A DNA stretch of 42,713 bases, from positions 1-42,713 of the forward strand of contig CAYRFQ010000065.1 of the NCBI GenBank assembly GCA_964423615.1. Direction: 5' to 3'. The translations under genes and the position numbers were made by a program. A model generated the notes under the pieces. That model was given only the letters and a program-made list of their open reading frames with translations, was not told the origin of the DNA and made no database searches. Shown here in pieces: positions 23,069 through 31,588 of the stretch (positions are counted from its first letter, which is position 1; each line of letters opens with the position of its first letter). This DNA is from CAYRFQ01 sp964423615 (GTDB lineage Bacteria; Planctomycetota; Planctomycetia; Gemmatales; Gemmataceae).

Positions 23069-25765
23069 CTCGTGTGTTGTTTTGGGTTTTTGCTCCGACA
23101 GGTCGTCGTCAAAACCGATCAGGCTTGCAGCAACGGCTAGTTGCCCCAAACATAAACCACCATCGTTCGCAGGGACGCGTTCGTGTAGGAACACTTCGAA
23201 TCCTCGTTGTTGTAATTCGTGGTGCGTTTCTTCGGTTAACAGAGCATTCATGAAGACACCGCCGCTGCAGACGACTTTTTGGATTCTTGTTTGCTCGCGA
23301 AGTCGCCGACACGTCTGAGCAATCATATCCACGAGCGTCGAGTGAAATCGTCTTCCGACGAGGGCTAGCGGAACATCTCGTTTGGCGTCGTGGATCACGG
23401 CACGAATCAAGGGACGCGTGTCGATGATCCACGGTTTGTCGTCTGTGGGTGAGTTCGTGCTGGGTTCTACAGCGAACGGATAAGGAATGTCTCGAACGAC
23501 CTGACAAGCGTGCCATTCGAGTTCAATGGCTGCTTGGCCTTCGTAACTGACGGTTCGATGTCCACCAGCCAGAGCGGCGACCGCGTCGAACAACCGACCG
23601 GCGCTTGAGGTCAACGGCGAATTCAAACGGCGTTTCCTTGTCGGTTTGGTTTGCAAGTGGCCCATTGTTTTCGAGGTAGGTCGGTCGGCATGACTTTCGG
23701 GAGCGATCATCTGAACCAATGTGTCTATCCGAGCGAGTGCAACTCGTTCTTCGAACCATTGTTTATCTTCGTCGCTGTCGATTAGAAATCCGAGAGCCAT
23801 CCGCCAAGGTTCTCGGATCGCCATTTCACCGCTCGGCATTGGAACGGGACGCAAGTGGGCTGCGCGGCGGAACCCTCGGTAATCCCCGATGAGGAATTCA
23901 CCACCCCAGATCGTGCCGTCGGTGCCGAAACCTGTTCCGTCAAAAATCACCCCGATCACGGGCTCGGTCAGACCATGTTCGGCCATACAACTTGCCAAAT
24001 GAGCGTGGTGGTGTTGGACCTCTAGCACGTTCGCGTCTTCCTCGCGTTCTCGCGCGTAATGTGTCGTCGCGTAATCTGGGTGCAAGTCGCGAACGATGAT
24101 TTCCGGTCGGACGTCGAAGAGCTTTTCGTAATGGCGTACCGTTTCGCGATACGCGGCGTACGCCTCGAAGTGCTCCAAATCACCGAGGTGGTGGCTCAAC
24201 AAAGCGTTCCATTCGGTCCCCAAGGCGAACGTGTTTTTTTGCTGTCCGCCCAGAGCCAGAATCGGGCGAGGACACTTCCGCGGAAGCCGCAACGGAGTCG
24301 GTGCTTTTCCCCGCGACCGGCGAATGGGAGCTTCCTTTCCGCATACGATGCGAGTCACCGAATCGTCGCATCGGATGTGAATCGGGCGATTGCTCGTCAG
24401 GTAGAAATCGGCAATGTCGGCCAACCGGTCGCTTGCGTCGGTGTCTTGATACGTTATCGGTTCGTCCGAACGATTGCCGCTCGTCATCACCAAGGGTGTT
24501 TCGGGTAAGCAACGCATGAGAAGTTCGTGTAACGGGGTATACGGAAGCATCACCCCGAGTGTGGGATTGCCAGGAGCCACCGATTCGGCGATTTGAATTT
24601 CGGGATACTGTGTTTCCTTGTCGGTTTTGCTGCGACGGGTCGTCGTCAAAACCTTCTGTGTTTCCTTGTCGGTTTTGGCTCCGACGGGTCGTCGCCAAAA
24701 CTTCCTGTGTAAGAGAACAATCGGGCGAGTCGGCGAAAGTAAAAGGTATTTTTCGGCGTCATTGATTTCGCAGAGAAGTTCTGCCGCTGCAAGGTCACGC
24801 ACCATTATGGCCAACGGCTTTTCGTAGCGGCGTTTACGCCGACGCAATTCGGAGACTGCCATTTCGTTTGTGGCATCGCAAACGAGGTGGTAGCCGCCCA
24901 AACCTTTGATCGCGAGAATTTTTCCTTGGCGGAGAGCAACGATAGCGGCGTCGAGGAGAGACTGTGTGTTTGGGTCTGATCCGGGCTTCGGGTTGGTGAA
25001 GGAGTCTTCGCTTGCGCTTCGGGATGGTGTCAGATCTGGAGGAGCATTCGACGTCCCTGGAGCCAGATCATCGGAATGAATCGGTTTCCCGTGTGCGTCC
25101 CACAATTCGAGTTGTGGTCCGCACTCCGGACACGCAATTGGTTGGGCATGAAACCGGCGATTCCTCGGGTCCTCGTATTCGGCAAGACACGCCGAGCACA
25201 AAGAAAAGTTCGTCATTGTGGTTCGTTCGCGGTCGTAGGGAGCCGCGTGGATGATCGTCAATCGCGGCCCGCAGTGCGTGCAATTGAGAAAAGGGTAAAG
25301 GTAGCGGCGGTCGTTGGGGTCGAAGAGTTCTTTGAGACAAGCATCGCACGTGGCCACATCGGGACTGATGAGAATTTGGTTTTGGTTTCTTTTCGGTTTT
25401 GTTTCCGGCAGATCGTCGCCAGAACGTTCTTGTTTTCTAGTCGGTTTTGTCTCCGACAGGTCGTCGCCAAAACCTCTGGGGATTTCCTCATTGCTGGACA
25501 AGATTTGGAAGGAAGTTTCTCCGCGAGTCGGGCATGGTTCCCAGGAAATTTCGTCGATGTGGGCCAAGGGAGGATACGACGTTGACAATTCCTGGAGGAA
25601 CTGGTCGAGGTGCGAGCTTGGCCCTTCCGCTTCGATCAAAACGTCGCCCGTCCGATTTTGGACGAATCCGCCTATCTGCAACTGCGTGGCCAGGCGGTAG
25701 ACGAACGGGCGAAACCCAACACCTTGGATGATTCCACGAACTAGGATCGCGCGGCGGGTTATCAT
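23060..25765 (-). CDS. hypF: Carbamoyltransferase HypF with inserted repeats
   Basis: HypF uses carbamoyl phosphate and ATP to make the thiocarboxamide on HypE that becomes the cyanide ligands of [NiFe] hydrogenase. Domains in order: acylphosphatase (1-93; RGIIQGVGFRPFVYRLA), two zinc fingers (CDAC..CTHC, CSAC..CPEC, about 135-215), YrdC-like (KGLGGYHLVCDAT, about 280-470) and a Kae1-like domain with HHHAHLASCMAEHG and DGTGFGTDGTIWGGEF. At 901 residues it is about 130-150 longer than usual. Much of the excess is repeat-derived: tandem 16-residue units at about 98-125 and 355-385, a fragment at about 705-712, and the C-terminus from about 884. All four places are loops or linkers between conserved blocks, so function may be kept. 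No other hyp or hydrogenase gene is in the window. ATG 25765. Confidence 0.93.
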   Translation of the reverse strand: MITRRAILVRGIIQGVGFRPFVYRLATQLQIGGFVQNRTGDVLIEAEGPSSHLDQFLQELSTSYPPLAHIDEISWEPCPTRGETSFQILSSNEEIPRGFGDDLSETKPTRKQERSGDDLPETKPKRNQNQILISPDVATCDACLKELFDPNDRRYLYPFLNCTHCGPRLTIIHAAPYDRERTTMTNFSLCSACLAEYEDPRNRRFHAQPIACPECGPQLELWDAHGKPIHSDDLAPGTSNAPPDLTPSRSASEDSFTNPKPGSDPNTQSLLDAAIVALRQGKILAIKGLGGYHLVCDATNEMAVSELRRRKRRYEKPLAIMVRDLAAAELLCEINDAEKYLLLSPTRPIVLLHRKFWRRPVGAKTDKETQKVLTTTRRSKTDKETQYPEIQIAESVAPGNPTLGVMLPYTPLHELLMRCLPETPLVMTSGNRSDEPITYQDTDASDRLADIADFYLTSNRPIHIRCDDSVTRIVCGKEAPIRRSRGKAPTPLRLPRKCPRPILALGGQQKNTFALGTEWNALLSHHLGDLEHFEAYAAYRETVRHYEKLFDVRPEIIVRDLHPDYATTHYAREREEDANVLEVQHHHAHLASCMAEHGLTEPVIGVIFDGTGFGTDGTIWGGEFLIGDYRGFRRAAHLRPVPMPSGEMAIREPWRMALGFLIDSDEDKQWFEERVALARIDTLVQMIAPESHADRPTSKTMGHLQTKPTRKRRLNSPLTSSAGRLFDAVAALAGGHRTVSYEGQAAIELEWHACQVVRDIPYPFAVEPSTNSPTDDKPWIIDTRPLIRAVIHDAKRDVPLALVGRRFHSTLVDMIAQTCRRLREQTRIQKVVCSGGVFMNALLTEETHHELQQRGFEVFLHERVPANDGGLCLGQLAVAASLIGFDDDLSEQKPKTTHERF
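23085..23116. repeat. Repeat A at the 3' end of hypF
   Basis: On the minus strand GGTTTTG (23110-23116) and CAAAAACC (about 23086) flank CGACGACCTGTCGG. It encodes the tail GFDDDLSEQKP, just before the HypF stop codon. Confidence 0.7.
24611..24702. repeat. Tandem pair of 48-bp repeat A inside hypF
   Basis: Two copies start TGTGTTTCCTTGTCGGTTTT 48 bp apart (the first T at 24609, the second at 24657), each ending GGTCGTCGyCAAAAC. The product is KTDKETQ + KVLTTTRRS + KTDKETQ, a 16-residue period in the YrdC-like domain. The reading frame of the element differs from that at 25391-25473. Confidence 0.85.
25391..25473. repeat. Tandem pair of 48-bp repeat A inside hypF
   Basis: CGGTTTTGT occurs at 25394 and again 48 bp later at 25442, each followed by CCGACAGGTCGTCGCC-like sequence. 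The product is GDDLSETKPTRKQERS followed by GDDLPETKPKRNQ, in the linker between the acylphosphatase domain and the first zinc finger. Confidence 0.85.
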
Positions 25766-25899
25766 GTAAGAATCTTTATCACAACGTCGAGGGATGCAAA
25801 TGCCGTTGTAGATATCTTACTGAATAAGGAATGGGGAACAGGGAGGGTTGAGAGTCCAAAGTCAGAGCGGTTCGAGTTTTGGTTGGACACATCGTGGAC

Positions 25900-26291
25900 T
25901 GATGGGTAGTGCTTTTAGCCCCGTCCGGATTGTTAACCATAACCTCCCGAACCGAGAACCGCTCGTAGGACTTGTTTTTGTTAGCAACGCCCACGCAGGA
26001 CCTCTGTTGCTAGTTCCTTGTCCTTGTGCTTTCGCGCAAGGTGCTTTCTTGCAAATCTCGACAGAGAGTTATTGGGGGGAACATTTTTGGGGCGATATTC
26101 AAAAACATTTCCCCCAACAACCGAGAGATGCGGAACAATGGCTCGCCCTTCTTTGGGAGCCGTGCTCCGGGTATGAGCCAAAACACCGTGTTGGTGTCTT
26201 GCTTAAGACGTTCGAGTCACGGACGATTGTTTATATTCCCATGCCGAGGCGTTTTCGTCCGTTTGGCCTCGTACTGTCAGATGGTTGGTGA
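25900..26291 (+). CDS. Uncertain small protein
   Basis: The frame is open from 25848 with a possible ATG at 25900 and no good ribosome site. The product (about 130 residues; LVGLVFVSNAHAGPLLLVPC, then EHFWGDIQKHFPQQP and a basic C-terminus) matches nothing I know. Its end overlaps convergently the last 61 bases of the better supported gene at 26231-26875. It may be spurious. Confidence 0.3.
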
Positions 26292-26875
26292 GCAGCCGTC
26301 GAGGTGACCTCAGGCTGGCTTTCGGAGAAGTTGACCATGAGCGTTTGCATGGCTTCTCGGAACCCTTCGATGTGACCCTTCTGTTCGAGCAACTCGCCCA
26401 GTTCGACGCGAATTCGTCGCAGCGTCTGACGATCTTCTTCGCCGTACTGTCGGTGGATTTCGTGTTCCTTGGCAGCAATCAACGTATCGGTGAGGGTCTT
26501 ATTCAGTTCGGCGTGAGCTGTCTGCCATTCGGTACGCTCATTGCTGACCGTTTGGAGCTGTTTCTCCAATTCCTTGAGTTTTTGCTTGGTGTGTTTGGCC
26601 CCGGTGCCGCTTTCGTATTCGGCTTGGAGGACTTCGAAACGACGATCTCGCCAAGCATTGTAGACAATGCCGGCCAAACTGAGGGCGAGGACAATCAGTC
26701 GGGCGAATCCCTGTCCTGAAGAAAATTCTGGGAGTGGGTCGTACCCAACTCCGTCTCCAATCGATTGTGCCCATTCCCACAATGGTTTGGCTTGGTCTGG
26801 GAACAGCACAACCATCAGCGCGATGAGACCGGATCCAACGATAGATCGTTTGATCAGTTGATTGGCCTTACGCAT
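26231..26875 (-). CDS. Membrane protein with coiled coil, unknown function
   Basis: I do not recognise this 214-residue protein. It has two hydrophobic segments (SGLIALMVVLF near 14-26 and FARLIVLALSLAGIVYNAW near 58-76), then a long charged coiled coil (about 80-190, with KLKELEKQLQTVSNERTEW and RIRVELGELLEQKGHIEGF) and a polar tail. The N-terminal pair probably anchors it in the inner membrane, with the coiled coil in the cytoplasm. The ATG at 26875 has GGAG 9 bases upstream. It is transcribed away from the hairpin-rich intergenic region to its right. Confidence 0.75.
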   Translation of the reverse strand: MRKANQLIKRSIVGSGLIALMVVLFPDQAKPLWEWAQSIGDGVGYDPLPEFSSGQGFARLIVLALSLAGIVYNAWRDRRFEVLQAEYESGTGAKHTKQKLKELEKQLQTVSNERTEWQTAHAELNKTLTDTLIAAKEHEIHRQYGEEDRQTLRRIRVELGELLEQKGHIEGFREAMQTLMVNFSESQPEVTSTAAHQPSDSTRPNGRKRLGMGI

Positions 26876-27363
26876 GACTCGGCTCCTTCTCCTGGAAAAA
26901 GTACATTGAGTGAGTGTTGCTGAGAACTATCCCTGTTACTCATTCGCTGTAAAACAGGTTCCGGTTAGACGACCGGCGCGTAGTCCGTAACTGTAAGCGT
27001 ACCTATATTGGTAACGCAAACTCCACGGATGTGTCGTTTCGCACAATTTGTCGTAGGCCATTACGGAGTTGGGATTTCCATTTCAGTAATGGAATCCAAC
27101 ATATTCGAGAGAACTATCTCCTGAAGTTCCGGAAAATGGGCGGATTACTGTTGGCCGTTACTTAGGTTTGGACAAACTGGAGAGACGCAGTTTGTCAAAA
27201 TTTGTTGAATTATATGGTGAATTATACTGTGTGTTGAAATTCGGCTTGCCGAATTTAGTACAACGGAGCCCTGGGGCAGAAACCGAGATAGTCTCGGTCA
27301 CGACCACGGCCAGAAAATACGTGTGCAGTGGTCGTCAATGACTACGACATTGGCGATGATAAA

Positions 27364-27377
27364 GTGAAATTTCTCAC
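27364..27377. promoter_or_regulatory. GTGA-N6-TCAC palindromic site 1
   Basis: GTGAAATTTCTCAC has the half-sites and spacing of a CRP/FNR-family operator. A second such site lies at 27435-27448, 71 bp away centre to centre, and GTGATCAC lies between them at 27383-27390. The next gene start on the plus strand is about 470 bp downstream. The regulator is unknown. Confidence 0.4.
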
Positions 27378-27414
27378 AAAGCGTGATCACGATTTGCAGA
27401 TAGTGTGTGAATGA

Positions 27415-27448
27415 TTTCACATGGTTGTAACCATGTGAAACGTTTCAC
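27415..27448. promoter_or_regulatory. Overlapping palindromes, including GTGA-N6-TCAC site 2
   Basis: TTTCACATGGTT and AACCATGTGAAA (27415-27426 and 27429-27440) form a 12-bp inverted repeat around GT. Its right arm overlaps GTGAAACGTTTCAC (27435-27448), a perfect 14-bp palindrome of the CRP-like form. The two could act as alternative hairpins or as a double operator. Confidence 0.5.
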
Positions 27449-27846
27449 AATTTTCATCGTGATCCGATCAACAAACATTCTAGCAACAAGTTCAACCGAT
27501 TGCTATGAAAAAATATGGCATAGCAACCTCACCCATATTACTACTCGCAGGATCAAGACACAAGACCCAACCTTAGTAATTGTGTCGAGTCTGGAAGTCT
27601 TGTCTGAGTGCGATTCGATCGTTCCAGAACTGTGGAACGATGTGCAACGGACAAACGAGATCGTCAATGATTCGCGAGCGGTGGTTAGGGTGTTATCATG
27701 ATCGCGCACAAAAGAGACATAGAAGGTTCGATGTAAGTGGAGTTCTCCCTGTTCGCACAATAAGTAGTAGCACTCCGTGGTTAGTTGGATTAGCATTAGG
27801 CTCTCAAAAACAAACCGGTTTTTTCCAGCCAACAGGAGATGCGTCG

Positions 27847-28971
27847 ATGATTCGCAGGAACATGTGGTTCGTGGTGATCCTTGGTTCGGTCGTTGCGACT
27901 CAAGTAGCCAACGCCGACCACCAACAATTGAAGGCGGCTCAAAAAGGGAATCCTCAGATTCAATCGGTCCAGGCCATTGCGTTCGGTCCCGAGGGTTTGT
28001 TGCTTGTCGGGGACGGACGTGGGAAGCAAGTCGTCGCCATCGCTACCGGCGATACCAAGGTCAATGCCTGGACGAAAAAACGAATTCCGAATGTGGCGGG
28101 TGAGATCGCCGGTCGGCTCGGCACAATGGTCGAGAACATTAAGCTCGAGAAGATGGCAGTGAACCCGGCATCCCAGACGGCTTACATTGCGGTAACGAAG
28201 AAGAGCGGAAAGGAGCCGATGATCGTGACTGTGAACGGGAAGGGTCAGATCAACGCGTTGGATTTGACGAACGTAACGTATGCCAGTGTCTCGCTGCCTG
28301 CCGACGCGAACGTCAAACTGATTACGGACGTTGCTTGGGCCGACGATCGGGTGCTCGTGGCTGTCCAAGCGACGGATCGATTCGCAAGTAAACTATTCTC
28401 GATTCCAACGCCTTTCGACTCCAAGATCACCCCGGTCGTGGCCAGTACGAATACTTTTCACGTCGCACACGATCGGTGGGAAACACGAGCACCCATTCGC
28501 ACGTTGATCCCTTATGAGGAGAAGGGAAAGAAATATGTGGTTGGTGCGTTCACTTGTACGCCAGTCGTGAGGTACCCCCTTGGAGGGCTCAAGGCAGGTG
28601 CGAACGTGAAGGGCACGAGCGTCATCGAACTCGGTAACGGTAATAAGCCGCGAGACATGTTTGTCTACGAGAAGAATGGAAAGAAATATATTCTTATGAA
28701 CACATATCGTTTCTTCCACAAACGCCGTCCCGTTGGTCCGAGTCCTTACTGGACTGTTCGCGTCGATTATGATCTTCTCGGTGAGGAAAAGAAGGTGAAC
28801 GACCAGGCCATTCGTCGGGTGGACCGAAACTTGAACAAGTTGACCGACAAAGCCGAGGTCATCGAGGCTTATCACGGCGTCGCGCACATGGATCAGCTCA
28901 ATGCGAAACAAGCCTTGGTCGTGCGGAAAACGAAAGATTCTTTTGACGTCGAAGTCTTACCCCTGCCGTAA
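27847..28971 (+). CDS. Secreted hypothetical protein, beta-propeller-like
   Basis: This 374-residue protein has an N-terminal signal peptide (MIRRNMWFVVILGSVVATQV, cleavage near ANA). The mature part has repeated short blocks like those of propeller proteins: AIAFGPEGLLLVGDGRGKQV, KMAVNPASQTAYIAV and ITDVAWADDRVLVAV. I infer a periplasmic or surface beta-propeller of unknown ligand. The ATG at 27847 has AGGAGA 8 bases upstream; the open frame back to 27580 is rejected for lack of coding character. It leads a row of three secreted-protein genes; the next start is 76 bp on. Confidence 0.85.
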   Translation: MIRRNMWFVVILGSVVATQVANADHQQLKAAQKGNPQIQSVQAIAFGPEGLLLVGDGRGKQVVAIATGDTKVNAWTKKRIPNVAGEIAGRLGTMVENIKLEKMAVNPASQTAYIAVTKKSGKEPMIVTVNGKGQINALDLTNVTYASVSLPADANVKLITDVAWADDRVLVAVQATDRFASKLFSIPTPFDSKITPVVASTNTFHVAHDRWETRAPIRTLIPYEEKGKKYVVGAFTCTPVVRYPLGGLKAGANVKGTSVIELGNGNKPRDMFVYEKNGKKYILMNTYRFFHKRRPVGPSPYWTVRVDYDLLGEEKKVNDQAIRRVDRNLNKLTDKAEVIEAYHGVAHMDQLNAKQALVVRKTKDSFDVEVLPLP

Positions 28972-29047
28972 CTTCTAACAGTTCAATGTTGTGGTGTCGT
29001 GCGGATTTCTCTGTGCGGCACCATTTTTTATTTGCTTGGAGGTGTCT

Positions 29048-30142
29048 ATGTTCCTCGTATCCTTTTTGACATGTCTTGTGGGTTTGGTATCGGAGGAGAC
29101 ACGACCGCAGATTGAGGCTAAAGAGGACAGGACTCGTGTCGTTGTTAGGGTCATGATCCCGGAAGCCGCCCGAGCGAGGTTGCCGCAAGGTGTGATTCCA
29201 CAAGCGGAAGGGAATCAATGGCTTAAGTTCGTGTTAGTGCGGCAAGGAAAGGTCGGACCGTCGATGTTCGGAACTTATACTCGACGAGGAACGACGTTGA
29301 CTTTTCGACCCGCAGTTGGATTAGAGCGAGGGTTTCGGTATCGCGCAATTTATACTCCGAATGAGCTCAGTCAAAGTTATAAAGACTATGTTGTTCCACT
29401 CGTCAAAAAGACGAAACCGACAAAGATCGTGAAGGTTTATCCGACGGCTAATGTTCTCCCGGCGAACCATTTACGTTTCTATATTCATTTCTCCGGGCCG
29501 ATGCGTGGCGGTGAAGAGATATTTCGCCAAATACAGATACTCGATGCTAAGGGAAAGGCCGTCCACGATCCTTGGCTCCACGACGAACTGTGGGACCAGA
29601 AAGATAAAAAGTTGATTCTTTACATTCATCCAGGACGAATTAAGTGGAATGTGTTTTTACGACAACAGCTTGGGCCTGTTCTCGTCGCCAACACGAGTTA
29701 TACTTTTCTCATACGGACGGTGATGCTCGACGCGAATGGCAAGAAATTGGCGAAAGAGTATCGCAAGACGTTCCGCACTTCTGTCGAGAATCGCCATCGA
29801 GTCGATCTTTCCAAATGGAAAGTCGCTGGTCCACAAGTCAACACCAAGACACCAATTCGGGTTACGTTTCCGGTGGCGATCGATTATAGTTCCCTGCACC
29901 GGTTCTTGCACATAGTCGATTCCAAAAACCGCAAAGTCAACGGGACCATCACCATCGGTAAGGATGAACGTTCCTGGCTGTTTTCTCCGACGAAGGAGTG
30001 GGGCTCTCAGCGTTATCGACTTGTGGTCGATCCGCGTTTGGAAGATACGGCGGGGAATACGCCGTTGCGGCCATTCGATCGTGATTTGAAAAAGCCTCTC
30101 CCTCCACCGCAGCGGTTGACGGTGCCGTTTCGGGCGAGATAA
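29048..30142 (+). CDS. Secreted Ig-like (bacterial surface) domain protein
   Basis: The 364-residue product begins with a short hydrophobic segment (MFLVSFLTCLVGLV), a signal peptide or anchor. The mature protein has two parts resembling SbsA-type Ig-like domains: YPTANVLPANHLRFYIHFSGPM (about 135-155) and TPIRVTFPVAIDYSSLHRFL (about 270-290), each followed by conversion-type strands and an RLVVDPRLEDTAGN-like ending. Such domains are common in extracellular proteins and usually have no enzymatic role. The ATG at 29048 has GGAGG 5-6 bases upstream. It probably forms a transcription unit with the 27847 gene. Confidence 0.82.
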   Translation: MFLVSFLTCLVGLVSEETRPQIEAKEDRTRVVVRVMIPEAARARLPQGVIPQAEGNQWLKFVLVRQGKVGPSMFGTYTRRGTTLTFRPAVGLERGFRYRAIYTPNELSQSYKDYVVPLVKKTKPTKIVKVYPTANVLPANHLRFYIHFSGPMRGGEEIFRQIQILDAKGKAVHDPWLHDELWDQKDKKLILYIHPGRIKWNVFLRQQLGPVLVANTSYTFLIRTVMLDANGKKLAKEYRKTFRTSVENRHRVDLSKWKVAGPQVNTKTPIRVTFPVAIDYSSLHRFLHIVDSKNRKVNGTITIGKDERSWLFSPTKEWGSQRYRLVVDPRLEDTAGNTPLRPFDRDLKKPLPPPQRLTVPFRAR

Positions 30143-30277
30143 CGTCCGCGAGAATGTACCCAGAGCATGCATCCGGATTTGGGAACCGGACGATCGGGAA
30201 ACCCGACGGCGAAATTCCTTCGCAAGCTGGAAACGATTATCCAATCTCATGTCTGTCAACTTCCGTCAAATTCATGA

Positions 30278-30307
30278 TTGACTCGTGCCTACCAACAGAC
30301 GGATAAA
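30278..30307 (+). promoter_or_regulatory. Possible sigma70-type promoter
   Basis: TTGACT (30278-30283) and GATAAA (30302-30307) are 18 bp apart and lie about 100 bp upstream of the NHL-repeat gene. Confidence 0.35.
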
Positions 30308-30409
30308 TAAGCTGTCGGGTATGGTTGTCTAGTCAAGCCGCCACACTCCAAAACGAAATGACAACAGTGGTGTCGAGACGCCGACTTCGCACCTTGAGAG
30401 GAATACACC

Positions 30410-31504
30410 ATGCGAATCGTTCATGCCGCATTGTTCGCTTTGTTGATCTTTTTTCCGTTCGGAACAACGTACGCCGATAGACTCGTCTTGGTAGCTGGCG
30501 GCGGAAAAGGCGGTGATGGTCCCGCGAAGAAAGCGCGGTTGATTGCTCCGTTCGGTGTCGATTTTGACAAGCACGGCAATATGTACATCGTTGAGTTGCG
30601 TGGCAACCGCGTCCACAAGGTGACTCCAAAAGGGATGTTGACGACGATTGGTGGAACCGGAGAGAAGGGAGATTCCGGAGACGGTGGTCCGGCTGCGATG
30701 GCCACGTTTAACGGCGCTCACAGCCTCGCGATTGGTCCGGAAGGACATTTGTATATTGCTGATACCTGGAATAATCGCGTGCGAAGGATCGATTTGAAGA
30801 CCAAGAAGGTCACCCGGTTTGCAGGGGTTCCAGGCAAGAAGGCCTACGGTGGTGATGGTGGTCCAGCTGCGAAAGCCAAGTTCAGCGGCATCTATTCGAT
30901 CGCTTTTAATCCTTCCAAGAGCAAGATGTATCTGGCCGACCTGAATAACCGACGTGTCCGCATGGTGGACATGAAGACGAAGATCGTGACGACCATTGCG
31001 GGCAACGGAAAGCGAGGTGTGCCGACGGATGGTGCCGACGCCAAAACGTCGCCGTTGGTCGATCCCAGAGCGGTCGCAGCCGACAGCCAAGGTAATGTCT
31101 ATATTCTGGAGCGTAGCGGTCATGCTTTGCGGGTGGTTGATTCCGAAGGGAAGATCCGCACGGTCGTCGGCGCTGGCAAGGCAGGCAACAGTGGGGATGG
31201 TGGTGATCCCCGCAAAGCTCGACTCCGCGGGCCGAAACACCTTTGCATTGATCACGACGATAACGTCATCATTGCTGACACGGCCAACCACGTCATCCGC
31301 GTGTATTACCCACGCGAAAACAAGTTGGTTCGGATCGCTGGAACCGGGAAGAAGGGATTCTCGGGCAAGGGCGGGGAAGCTCTCAAGGTCCCAATGAGCC
31401 AACCGCACGGCGTCACCATTCACAAAGACGGTACACTCTACATTGTCGATAGTTTTAACGATCGAGTGTTTCGGTTGGTGAAGGAAACAGGGAACAGAGA
31501 ATAG
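30410..31504 (+). CDS. Secreted NHL-repeat beta-propeller protein
   Basis: The 364-residue protein has a signal peptide (RIVHAALFALLIFFPFGTTYA) and at least five NHL repeats, each with a D.xGNxYIxDxxNxRVRxV-like core: FDKHGNMYIVELRGNRVHKV, GHLYIADTWNNRVRRID, MYLADLNNRRVRMVD, GNVYILERSGHALRVVD, DNVIIADTANHVIRVY and GTLYIVDSFNDRVFRLV. They would close a six-bladed propeller, with GxGDGGPA loops between blades. NHL proteins of this kind are common in planctomycetes and are thought to bind ligands or partners outside the cell. The ATG at 30410 has GAGAGGAA upstream. An ABC importer operon follows on the same strand. Confidence 0.92.
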   Translation: MRIVHAALFALLIFFPFGTTYADRLVLVAGGGKGGDGPAKKARLIAPFGVDFDKHGNMYIVELRGNRVHKVTPKGMLTTIGGTGEKGDSGDGGPAAMATFNGAHSLAIGPEGHLYIADTWNNRVRRIDLKTKKVTRFAGVPGKKAYGGDGGPAAKAKFSGIYSIAFNPSKSKMYLADLNNRRVRMVDMKTKIVTTIAGNGKRGVPTDGADAKTSPLVDPRAVAADSQGNVYILERSGHALRVVDSEGKIRTVVGAGKAGNSGDGGDPRKARLRGPKHLCIDHDDNVIIADTANHVIRVYYPRENKLVRIAGTGKKGFSGKGGEALKVPMSQPHGVTIHKDGTLYIVDSFNDRVFRLVKETGNRE

Positions 31505-31567
31505 GGAACAGGGAACAGATAACAGCAGAAAGAGAGGACCTTGTTTTGCTGTTCCCTGTTCCCTGAA
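31486..31567. repeat. Heptad repeat GGGAACA with inverted copies
   Basis: AACAGGGAACAGAGAATAGGGAACAGGG on the left and TGTTCCCTGTTCCCTG (about 31550-31565) on the right form an inverted pair of (GGGAACA)-type tandem repeats. It covers the end of the NHL gene and the gap before the ABC ATPase gene. A fuller version lies at 33187-33390. Confidence 0.75.
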
Positions 31568-31588
31568 AAGAAGAAAATCGAACCACAG

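Larger units (their letters stand above)
26876..27846. other. 971-bp intergenic region dense in inverted repeats; candidate structured RNA or control region
   Basis: No gene is supported here. Between about 27060 and 27625 there is a series of perfect or near-perfect hairpins: 27068-27100; 27168-27200 (GACAAACTG/CAGTTTGTC); 27238-27257 (AAATTCGGC-TT-GCCGAATTT); 27283-27298 (CCGAGA/TCTCGG); 27300-27336 (ACGACCAC/GTGGTCGT); 27334-27357 (CGTCAATG/CATTGGCG, one G-U pair if read on the plus strand); 27415-27440; 27435-27448; 27500-27527 (TTGCTATG/CATAGCAA); 27618-27639 (TCGTTCCA/TGGAACGA). Such density is far above the other gaps in this window. The region lies between divergent genes. Confidence 0.5.

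Noticed and set aside
27411..27832. Short open frames in the hairpin-rich gap
   Set aside because: They are phase-incompatible, have poor codon character and are explained by the inverted repeats.
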